Below are positions 1-11,200 of a stretch of DNA of 64,000 bases, piece after piece. The stretch covers positions 12,603,723-12,667,722 of the forward strand of contig NC_069124.1 of the NCBI RefSeq assembly GCF_026914265.1, in the 5' to 3' direction. Origin of the DNA: Mya arenaria (lineage: Eukaryota; Mollusca; Bivalvia; Myida; Myidae). Numbering within the stretch: position 1 is the stretch's first letter; every line of letters begins with the position of its first letter. Made by a program: the position numbers and the translations under genes. Under the pieces are notes generated by a model that had not been told where the DNA came from, ran no database searches, and saw nothing but the letters and a program-made list of their open reading frames with translations.

Positions 1-228
1 CGCAGTCATATTTCAATCACTGCGATCGAATTTCACTTACTGTATCTTACGAATATTATAATATCTTATTATTGAATCGTTTTAAACTATGTTCTTTACA
101 CAACAGAACATTGTATAACAAAAATAAGGCGTACATATGGTAAAATTACATTTGCTGAGTAAATTGTTTTGACTTTATAGCGTTCTGTTGGAATCATAAC
201 AAACCTACATGTACACACGTTATTTCAG

Positions 229-989
229 CTACCCAGCCTCAAATAACCACCTCACCTGACGGAAACTGGATATTCAGCGATATTGACAAAGGAACGATAT
301 CGCCGTCCAAAGCTCCAGTCAGTCATGAACGCCATGTAACCGACATGGGTCGAGCTGAGTCCTCGCTTGCTCCGCTCTCTGAACAGAGAGAAATAACAAT
401 GAGCAGTATTATGACGCCATCGCCGGGTCCCCTAAGCACACGCAATATTGAGTTCCAGCGCCCTCCAGCTGGCGTTTTCGACCGCCGCTCACCGTCAGGA
501 TTTTCCGCTGTCAGATCGAGGGAGTCAACATTTGATTCCTTTTCGGCACTACCGCAACAGGTTTTAACACACAGGGACAATTCATCCCTTCAAAAAAGAA
601 AAACCGCTGTGGAGGTGCCTAAGATTAAGATAGACGCCGCCAGCGTGAAGAAAAAAGACCGGGAAATAATGGCACGGCAGTCGCCACTAGGGAGCGAGGG
701 TGGCCGTTTGTCGCCTTTCGTTCCTATCCAGGAAGCCACGTACAGGGACGGAAGCCCACTACCGGAACAGATTCTTACACCTCGAGACGAGGAGACATTA
801 AAGGCAGAATCGAGGCGTAAGCATACAGACCCAACTAAACAACCAGTCGCTCAAGTTCGGCGTCCCCGGAAGAAAATGAGTGATCTGATCGACAAGGACG
901 CAAGTCTCCGACATGTTTACCGGTCACCTTCGCAAAGTCACCACACAATCACACAGCTAGACCATGACATACCCGAAATGGACGTTTAA
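229..989 (+). CDS. Last exon (cytoplasmic tail) of an upstream sushi receptor gene S
   Basis: This is the terminal coding exon of an S gene whose other exons lie left of the window. The acceptor is the AG at 227-228; the reading frame is phase 1 and the stop is at 987-989. It encodes about 253 residues of Ser/Pro/Arg-rich tail with no membrane span or recognised domain. Two short copies of one motif are visible, LPQQVLTHRD and LPEQILTPRD. The C terminus is Glu-Met-Asp-Val, which fits a class II PDZ ligand; no ITIM-type tyrosine motif was found. It matches 37,327-38,087 with one amino-acid difference (Ser/Pro). Function unknown, probably intracellular anchoring or signalling. Confidence 0.85.
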
Positions 990-1228
990 TCCAATCTAAC
1001 TATAGTGTATGCTGTGAGATGCGGACGTTTATATTTCCACCGTGAGACCTCTCCATTATAGGGTTTTTGTTTCGTAGTGTAAACGTTGTTATTATGTTAT
1101 TAAAGATGTGCATAATATATAAAATTATATTGATTTTTTAAGCTAGATTCGTTTCCGTTGTAAGGTAGTTATTTATATGTATATGTTACGATAAATAAAT
1201 TTATATGTTAGCGAACTATTTGTTGTTT

Positions 1229-1234
1229 AATAAA
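1229..1234 (+). terminator. Polyadenylation signal AATAAA of the upstream S gene
   Basis: AATAAA lies 240 bp after the S stop codon in AT-rich 3' UTR. The same site is kept in unit B at 38,328-38,333. A second AATAAA is present just upstream near 1,194. Confidence 0.6.
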
Positions 1235-1321
1235 GAAAGCACATGAATGAAAGCATTTATTTCAAAATGATAACAATGAATATCACAGATATATCATATA
1301 TAAGAGCAAACACGAATATAA

Positions 1322-1386
1322 CCTCTCTCTCTTTCTCACACATACACACGCGCACACGCACGCGCGCATTCACACACACACACACG

Positions 1387-1442
<56 letters not shown>
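1322..1442. repeat. CA/CT compound microsatellite between convergent genes
   Basis: A run of CT, then CA/CG, then a longer CT tract separates the 3' ends of the plus-strand S gene and the minus-strand M gene. The unit B counterpart (38,421-38,556) has a longer CT tract. Open frames across it (Leu/Ser or Arg/Glu repeats) are not genes. Confidence 0.9.
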
Positions 1443-1443
<1 letters not shown>

Positions 1444-1619
1444 AAAAATTAGAATTATAATAAATAGCAGTCATTATCAAAGACATACCGTCCAAGTTAA
1501 ATTTCTATCGGATCATATAAAAACAAATGAACAGTAATAATTAAAAAAAAAATGAAAACTCGTGACTAACAAATATAACCACTACCGTATGGCTTTACAA
1601 AGTAGAAAATTGGAGTTCC

Positions 1620-1625
1620 TTTATT
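1620..1625 (-). terminator. Polyadenylation signal of M copy A
   Basis: TTTATT on the plus strand reads AATAAA on the minus strand, 26 bp beyond the M stop codon. It is conserved at 38,735-38,740. The two convergent signals are about 390 bp apart. Confidence 0.6.
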
Positions 1626-1650
1626 ACAAACGGGTTTTATGAAACACAAG

Positions 1651-2216
1651 TTACGATGTGTCTACAAGAGACATCACATTATTGGGTATTACAGCCTCCT
1701 GCGTCGCAACACTTGTTTTCTTTGCAGGTGAATGCTTTTGTGGCGCTGGGGGTTTTGTGGATGATTTTTCCCTCGTCAGGTTTTTAGAAGGTTCATCAAT
1801 AGTGACTGTCTTTTCAATTGACCCTGATGGCCCCCCTACTGGCGGGACACGCTCACCGGAAATGCCCACGGGAGACGGTGGCACGAGCTCTCCGGTAGTG
1901 TCCACCGGGGCCCATGCCGACCTATCAGTGGTAAGCGACATGGTGACCTCACGGCTCTGTGCTTTAGAGGCCACTGTACTGTCCCTTATGTCGTCGGCGC
2001 TCAATGGACGTTCGCTTACTGATATTGGCATAGAGTTTTTCCTTGAATCCTCAGCATGGACTGTGTGCATGCGGGAAAGCTTCAACCTAAGCTCACTTGG
2101 TGGCGGTGCGGGGTTGAGAGGCTGGTGTTCCTTCCAATACACCGCACAGTTATTCAGGTAACTCCTCGCGTGATCAGCTAGTTCACGTGTCTCCACTGCA
2201 GCATTTGTAGGAAGCT
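1651..2216 (-). CDS. M copy A exon 25, C-terminal tail
   Basis: This is the terminal exon, phase 1 at its start, ending in stop at 1,651-1,653. It encodes about 188 residues rich in Ser, Thr and Pro, ending in Leu-Val-Asp-Thr-Ser, with no recognised domain and low predicted order. It matches 38,766-39,331 with two residue differences. The reverse-strand frame at 1,658-2,161 is a shadow of this exon. Confidence 0.8.
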
Positions 2217-5200
2217 CTGAAAGGAGAGTTAATAGCCAATGCGTATTTTATTTAAGTTCACCGTAACATCAATAGTTAGCGGTATAATTTTAGACCATGC
2301 ACGACTAAAGCCAGTAAATGAAAAAAATAGAATAGAAGAGCATTTTTTCTTGCGTCGGAACTAGATTTTTGTAGTACATGTATGAAGTATTGGAATTAAT
2401 TCTGACGCTCTGGCTTTAAACTTAATATATGAAATTAAGACAGATAAATGATAAATAATTACTCTAAAGTATACCTACTTTCAGTCTTAACGTATTTGTC
2501 GAAGTATATCTTATCCTTGTAAAGCTCTTCTAGGTATTTCCGACAGTTCACGTTGTCGGGTGTAGTGGAGTCGGGCGCCGTGCGCATGCTGATGTCTGTT
2601 AAACCGGACGGCTCCCGGGGCGCTCCGTGTCGCTCACTGTACCGCGTGCATCGGTTAATGCCAAGCTGGGAATCCAGGATCTCCGGGGGCTTGCTTAGCT
2701 ATAAGAATATAAATATTTGAAATAACTATACGTGTGGGGTTGTATTAAAGCGTAATTGCGAATACGTTTTTTCTATTTAGTGTCCCTGCGTAAATGTATT
2801 GAAATCAAATAAGCAAAATATTCAAAATATGTCCTAATGCCTAATTATATTTGTATATCAGTTTCAAATAAGACATAATATACATTGTTACACGAGATCA
2901 ATGGACAGCATGCTCACTAAAGCTTTAACATAAGCTCTTGTATTTATAAACACTATTTCAACTGAAATCTAAATAAGTTACAAAACACATTATCTGGCAT
3001 AGAACGGTGTAAGATATGAAGAGGTACTGACTTGATTAATACTTCCAACAACCAGGAAAAACTCGTCATCTGACCCGATGTTGCGTTTGCCCTTTGACAT
3101 GCCCTGAAATGGTTTAAAATAACGAAATATGAATATAGATAATGCAATAGATAGACCGGGACACACCAGCTGTCAAAAACTGCCTGTTAATTGCACAAGC
3201 ATGAAGAGTCGCAAAATGAAGGAAAGAGACACTAATGATAATGCTTGCGATTCAATTGATTTTAAGTTTTAAGTAGCCCATGCAAGTGCTACAAACCTGC
3301 ATAGCGTTGTCTTCCTCGGGAATCAAGTTTGCATTGCCTGTCCAGGAGGACCTCAGCCCTGAAACAGACATGGCAACACATTGGTTGAAACGTAGCTCAA
3401 TATTCGTACCTGATTTTAAACTGTATGCCATAGATATACCATCATAGTTTTCAAGACAATTATGTTAATAAAAAATGTAATGACAAACGTTAACTTTAAT
3501 GCAGCACATATTATACGGAGTGAACCGTTCAAGCTGCTCTCTTACAGATAGTCAGTTTTGTCATTTTTTAACAAGTTGTCTCAAAATCGGCTGATTTGAG
3601 CATCAATGCATTCAATTCAGTCATATAAAATAATTTACAAAAAAAAATGTTTGGTAAAACTACCGATCAGTTCGTTTTTCTGAAAGTGTTAGAAACGCTC
3701 ATCAATTTTCGAACCAAAATCATAAACTGCGTTCTGGTCTTTTTTCAGCAGTCTTACATCACTAGTTTCCAGACGTTTACGAGAAAATTTGCTCATTCAA
3801 GACACACAAAATAAAAAAAAAAAGTTGTTTAAAACGATCAGTCTGTGAGAGGGCAGCTTTAAACGAGAATATGGACTTTAAGGGTCAAGTATTCAATCAG
3901 CATTAATGGAACATGAGTAATGAAGTATTGCTGTTTCGAGCCCTGTAAGTGATTTTCAATAATCAATTGTATTTAATCACATTAAGGCTTAAGACAAAAT
4001 AACTCACTTGAATTTCTGCGGCTCATGTTTGGTCGTCCGTCCTCGAATGTGTCTAAGTGCTTGATCATCTGTGAGCCCGAAGCTGGTGGCCGCTGGGACT
4101 GGCTGCGTGCGGGCGCCTTCACCGGCTCGTGTCGCTCTATCTGGGCACTGTCGATGTAAACCGCATCCGCTTTAAGACCGCCCGTGGGACCTTTGAAGAA
4201 GATCTGAAATAGTTGAGTGTGCAAGTTGGATTTGAATTGTGTATGGTGTTTGTTGCGAAATTCACAAAGTGTTACGCGGCCATCCATTGTAAATGGTCTG
4301 AAAGGAACGGGTGTTTCTTGCAATTTAATGGAAGCTTTTTAACAAGCAGCCGTTTAAAGCTGCACTCTCACAGATTTACCATTTTGACAACTTTTTTTTG
4401 TCTTTGAATGAGCAAATGTTTGCCTAAACTAGTTATATAAGACTGCTGATAGAAGATCAGATCGCAGATTTTCATCTCTCCGGTTTAAAATTAATTTTAA
4501 TTGCCTTAAGCGTTACTAACGGTTTAAGAAAAATGCATAAAACATCAATATTAAACTTAAAAAATAAAATCTGCGGTCTGATTTTTGCCAGCAGTCTTAT
4601 ATCACTGGTTTCCATGCAATTTCGCATAAATTGGCTCGTTCCAAGACAAAAAAAGTTGTTAAAACGATCAATCTGTGAGAGTGAAGCTTTAAGAGAAGAT
4701 GAATCCGGTGTGGTTGGATGTTTTTCTTCAGTGGTTGGCTTGCCGTTTTTATCGAACAACCGCTGTTTAAGCAGACCCCGCTCCGCCGATCCCAACTGTC
4801 GACCCTTTAACATGAGAGTTGAATTCTTCAGCACATTGCTTGTTAGCAGTCACCACAAGCAAAACATAAACTAACTAAAATAAAGTATTTAGAATTTATA
4901 ACGAAAAGAGCAGTATAAGTAAAATTCATCGCACTTATAAGGATATGTAAGTACGTGTGCTGATGTACCTCAAATTCATCACACTCAAAGCAATATGTCA
5001 GTGCATCTGCTGCTTTATCTCAAATACATCACACTTAAAGGCATATATCAGTGCGTCTGCAAATGTATCTCAAATACATCACACTTATAGGCATATGTCA
5101 GTGCGTCTGCAAATGTATCTCAAATACATCAGACTCAAACGGATATGTCAGTGCGTCTGCTGCTGTATCTCAAATACATCAGACTCAAAGGCATATGTCA

Positions 5201-8200
5201 GTGCGTCTGCTGCTGTGTCTTAAATGCATCACACTTATAGGGATATGTCAGTGTTGTTTACTGATGTACCTCAAATACATCACACTTATAGGCAAATGTC
5301 AGTAGGATTACTGATGTACCTCAAATACATCACACTTATAGGCATATGTCAGTATGTTTACTGATGTACCTCAAATACATCACACGTATAGGCATATGTC
5401 AGTATGTTAACTGATGTACCTCAAATACATCACATTATAGGCATATGTCAGTATGTTTACTGATGTACCTCAAATACATCACACTTATAGGTATATGTCA
5501 GTATGATTACTGATGTACCTCAAATACATCACACTTATAGGCATATGTCAGTATGTTTTCTGATGTACCTCAAATACATGACACTTATAGGCTTTTGTCA
5601 GTATGTTAACTGATGTACCTCAAATACATCACACTTATAGGCATATGTCAGTATGATTACTGATGTACCTCAAATACATCACACGTATAGGCATATGTCA
5701 GTATGTAACTGATGTACCTCAAATACATCACACTTATAGGCATATGTCAGTATTTTTACTGATGTACCTCAAATACATCACACTTACAGGCATATGTCAG
5801 TATTTACTGATGTACCTCAAATACATCACACTTGTAGGCATATGTCAGTGCGTCTGCTGATGTATCTAAAAAACATCACATTATAAGGCATATGTCAGTG
5901 CATCTGCTAATGTATCACGAATACATCACACTTATAGGGGTATGTCAGTGCGTCGGCTGATGTATCTCAAATACATTCTACTTAAAGGGATATGTCAGTG
6001 CGTCTGCTAATGTATCTCAAATACATCCTACTCAATTACATCACACTTATAGGCATATGTCAGTATGTTTACTGATGTACCTCAAATACACCACACTTAT
6101 AGGCATATGTCAGTATGTTTACTGATGTACCTCAAATACATCACACTTATAGGCATATGTCAGTATTACTGTTTGAAAATCGGAGTCCATTTGCTATCGA
6201 TAATCGAATCGAATCAGATCAAGTAATTCGATTTACTATCGGACAATAATCGAAAGTTCATATAATCATTTAGGAAATACATTCTATATACATAGTATAA
6301 TCATGATCATTTAAATTGTTTAATCTAAAATTAGTATGTGTGATGCTATAGTCGTGCTTATTGCAACAGTAAGTAAATATCCATAACCTTTTTCTGTCTT
6401 AACGAAAAAACAAAACACATACTAAATAATTGCACATCAATTGCAAAATGATGCACACCGCATCAAGTATGTTATCTTAGCATTTTATCCATGTAAAAAC
6501 ATATTGAATATTTGTGAACCAGCTTAACATTCAATAACCTATAATATGGAAGATTTCATAAAAATATCTTAATTTCATAATACTTCACAAAAAAGTAAAT
6601 TTGTTTATAACAAACGATACCACAAAAAGGTTTCAAAACAGAATGCATCGAGCCGGGATCCCCGGTATTTGCAGGTTAGATCGGACCCACTACACCATAG
6701 ATACCGACTATTGGGGTTTTATGAAATATATATACAATTAAAAACAATTTATTTTGGGAGACCTTGTAAGTTTTTAAGCAAAAGTGTTTACATTCACCGC
6801 ATTTGTGTTAGAGACTGATCTCCCTTGTTAAAATGAACTCAACGAGAATTTACCGGATGGAAAAATTGACATGTAACCTTATTTTACCGCGTAACTAAAA
6901 TACGTAGTTACCGGAAGTAACATTAGCGACATCGATTTTGGACAACCACTATCGATTGTCGCCGACTAAGCATTGTCAGCGACGATTTATCGATTGTACT
7001 CGATAATCGTTCCATCACTAGTCAGTGCATCTACTGCTGTTTCTCAAATACATCACACTTATAGGCATATGTCAGTATGTTTTCTGATGTATCTTAAATA
7101 CATCACATGTATAGGCATATGTCAGTGCATTTGCTGATGTATCTCAAATACATCACACGTAGTATAGGCATATGTCAGTATGTTTTCTGATGTATCTCAA
7201 ATACATCACACTTATATGCAAATGTCAGTGCATCTACTGATATATCTCAAATACATCGCACCTATAGGGATATGTCCGTGTGTCTGCAGATGTATCTCAA
7301 ATACATCACACTTATAGGGATATGTCAGTGTGTTTGCTGATCTATCTCAAATAAATCACACTTATAGGCATATGTCAGTGCGTCTGCTAATGTATCTCAA
7401 ATACATCACACTTATAGGGATATGTTAGCGCGTCTCAGACTCATCACACTTATAGGGATATGTCAGTGCGTCTTTCCTTTGGGTTTTTCGTCAACAATCT
7501 AAATATGTCAGAGATAGTAGTAAGTAAACAATCGTAGTTAAGCTACAGCTTAGCAACAGAGTAGTATATCATATACGGTGTGTGTGTAACAAAACTCGGT
7601 GAAAAATAATTCAGGACAATCGCAAATGATGTTCTTATTTACAAGATTTGCTTACAATGTCGTCAACATTTTTGCTGTGTTTGTCTTCTCGTTCCAAAAG
7701 TCAATTTCATCCAACTCGTGCTCAATCTCTTTCTTAACAATGTACTTGTCCATGAACGGTGCTCCTCGAGCCAGCGGCTTACCGCATCCCTTCGACGCTG
7801 ACCGTTGTCCGTGTCCGTCTCACTTCCGCTGACATCACTTTGCTGGCGGCGGCCCTTGGCGCGCTTACGCATCGCCTTCTTTTGGCGGCGGCGGTCGAAC
7901 TCTAGCTGATCTTGCTGTTCGCGGGTCACGAGCGCCCCACCAAGTTCTCCCTCATCGTGTCCGTGTCGCTAACAAAAACAGACAGTAAGAAACATTGATT
8001 ACAACGTCTAAAATATGAGGAAAAAAGTTTATCATTGCTGCAGACATGTATTTTTTAACTAAATAATAAATGTTTCGCCATAACTTAACCTGAATTTGAA
8101 GTTTGTATAAAAAATAAAACAATGACAAATATAAGGATTGAAAAGTATTTTTCGACGGTTAAATTTGCAAAATTCCCGAGAGTTGTAAAATAACGCCAAT

Positions 8201-11200
8201 GCGAGTGTACTGCATAACGCATAAACAATGCTAATCAACACAAACATGGCATGCACCGTCTCACCTTCCTGCGCTTCTTCCTCCGACCACGTCCTTGGCG
8301 TTCGACAATCCACCCGGAGGAGTCCAAGTCGCACCTGCCAGCCGCCGCCGCTAAAAAGTAGAAATGTCAATACACTTGCTCACTTAAAAACATTGTGGTT
8401 CTATTCTATTACATTTCTTGCATCCATAAAAATCAAATATACATACATGTAACTTAATATAAAGAAAAATACATTTTAAGTGAATTAAGAATTACAAACA
8501 ATGTTTTGACGGTGGATTTTTAGAAAATGAGGATCATGATAGGTCACATTTGTTTAATGATACCTTTTCCATTAACTGCTTGGCCCTCTCCTCTTTCTCA
8601 GAATCGTCGGTCTGTGAAATAAAATATCATCCACATTGAAGCAACTGTTTGTCATCTTATGATCAAGATATACATATATCACGTGTCTATATAGCATGAG
8701 TACACACATTCATATCAATGTTATGTCAGTGATATATTCGGAAGCCTACCTCATATTCGTCACTGGATTCCGGTTCTTTAGGGTGCTTAATCACCTGAAA
8801 TAGATATGAATTTAATATTTAATTAAGCTTTAATTAACTAGTGAAACAATGGAACAATGTTCATTTGCTTCCGATATGTTGACAAAGGAATATATTTGAA
8901 AAACAAAATACCTTTCAAGAAATACATATAGGAGCACATACCTTATCAACCATTTCTTCGGGGTCCTTCTGAAAAAAAGAAAGAATTGGAGATAAGTATG
9001 TGCATGATGTATGCATGACACCTATTGGATTCAAATACTGTAGAGACGTTTCGTTGTGTAAAATGTTTTTGTTGATATATTTTTTTGCGAATACAGCAAA
9101 CCATACAATTGCTTTCCTCCAGAAAGATGGCATTCGTTGCTACAAACACAGAAAAAATACTACAATATGAAACAAAATATCAAATTTGAAGCACCGCTTT
9201 ATTATATGAATCATTTTGACGTTTATAAGGCGTTTATTCGGTATAGTTACCTTGACCTCCATTTTAATTCGGAGCTCCTCTGCTTGTTTCTCCTTCTTCC
9301 GGCGCTCCTCACGCTCGCGCTCCTTTCGCTCACGTTCCTTCTTAATCCGCAACAGCACCTAGTTAGGAAAGGAAGTCACGTTATAATTGATACCTCATCG
9401 TGATTATAGCATAATAATTTTAATAACATTCATAATGAGAACGCAGCTACTGAACAAACAAGGGCAAATTTCGTTTCTTTCAAATACAAATTCTTAAATG
9501 AGTTACATCAAGTAAGTGACTTGCTGTGAACATTATCATGATGACATTGCCCCTGTCTATTAGTACTGTAGGTGCTTTGATTACTCTTATGTTTGTTTAA
9601 CTGACAGTTCTGGTATTTTATTTATACCATGTTCATTTATATTTTTTTAAAATGATATAAGGAGTTAACTCTTATAAGAAACAAAAATAAACGAATCATT
9701 CGTCGAACAGTAGAACAGAACTTTCTAGAAAATAACCCACTCTACAGAGGAAAAACAAAGCGCTGAAAGATTGCTTTGGTGAAATTAAACGCCAGTAAGT
9801 ATTGAGTGGGGATGCTGTGGTTTGTCCATGAAATACAAAAAAACACATTTGGCAGGTATGTGCTTCCGTAGAAGCTAGTTTTAAACGTTCCTATGATGTT
9901 TTTTCGTCTCTTACTTCGTCATCTTTGTCTGGTCGTGGGGTGGTCGGTGGTATAGGTTTCTTGCCGGGTGGAAACACGATGGGTCCCAAACTTTCACCAC
10001 CTTGTATATCTTTTCGTAGCTGCACACTCTTGGAAAAAACAAGGTGAATTATATTAGTCAGGAAAATCCTAACCTTTCAATATTCAGCTTTAACAATTGC
10101 TAAGAACGTTCTGAAACTATTTTTATACACGGGATATGTGCGGAATAATATAAGTCAAGAGTACATTGTGTACTTCGTTTAATAATATTTTTTTTGTCAA
10201 AGTACATCGCATGCTTCCCTATTGGATGAAAAACTTCTAGGATACTGCAAGATTAAGATATTCCGTGATAATCCGCAATTATTGCTCATCTGTAGGCGAC
10301 GTGCGCACGCACCTTTGAAGTCTCCACTCTTTTCTCTGCTTCCACGGGTTGTCCGTCCTGTAACTTTTTCCCGCCCCCAGGTTTCCCAATCTCCGTCAAA
10401 TCAAACGTCCTCTCCCGGTCTGGTTTTTCCCGTTTAGACGGTTTATATCTGAGTGACCAGAGCAAGTAAATAAACGACGTCGAAGTAAAGAAATATGCTT
10501 TTGAATATTTACGTTTTGAAGGTTTTTTGACTACGAGTTAAAAAGATTTTAATAATATACAGTATGCGTTTTTTTTAATTTTTAACCATGCTGTTTTTCC
10601 AAAAGGCTGCTGAACAGCATAAAGATGTAAAGCAGGTATATTATTGTCAAAGTTAAATTGTAAATGACAAATGGTTATGCAAAAAGTATGCGTTATCGGA
10701 ATCAAAAGCGTTATTTCTTCGTGGGTCCTTCCGTGCCTGATGGTTTTTATGGCCTCCTTTTCTTTCTCCCCATACCCAACCAGACTGTCCGGGGTCGATT
10801 GCCGGGAACCCTCTGGAATTTAACCAAACAATTAATACGAGTGATGAACATTCTGTACTATACCTCGGATTTTCATCAAAACGAAACACTTGAAGTTACT
10901 GCTGTTCCATTCTTACGTATGCATTGATCCTATATTTAATACCAAATTTTCTCATTTCAATCCCGTGACTTGAAAATACAGCCTATTGGAACACTTCAAC
11001 ACTTATATTCTATGCAAAACCTGACAAACAGACGAATACAATTATTAATCTGATGCATCTCACCTTTCTTAAGCATCTCCTCATCATCCAAGGACGCAAC
11101 GGTCTTGCACATACAAATGAAGACAATAATGATAGCAACAATCAGGATTAGCGCCAAGATACCAAGGACTATTAGTGCGATCACCCAGCCCGCCAGACCA

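Noticed and set aside
323-580. Minus-strand frame opposite the S tail exon, also at 37,421-37,678
   Set aside because: Antisense shadow; conserved only because the whole unit is duplicated.
1658-2161. Plus-strand 167-residue frame, also at 38,773-39,276
   Set aside because: Antisense shadow of the last M exon, which has splice and phase support on the minus strand.
4957-5860. Several overlapping reading frames with repeated ISNTSHL/MYLKYIT peptides
   Set aside because: They follow the 50-bp minisatellite period and shift frame between units; no splice or start context.
4914-6166. CRISPR-like appearance of regular repeats
   Set aside because: Units are directly adjacent, with no unique spacers, and lie in a eukaryotic intron.
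6645-6715. A functional tRNA gene
   Set aside because: The boxes are present but I could not form a full cloverleaf, and the block lies within a mobile element.
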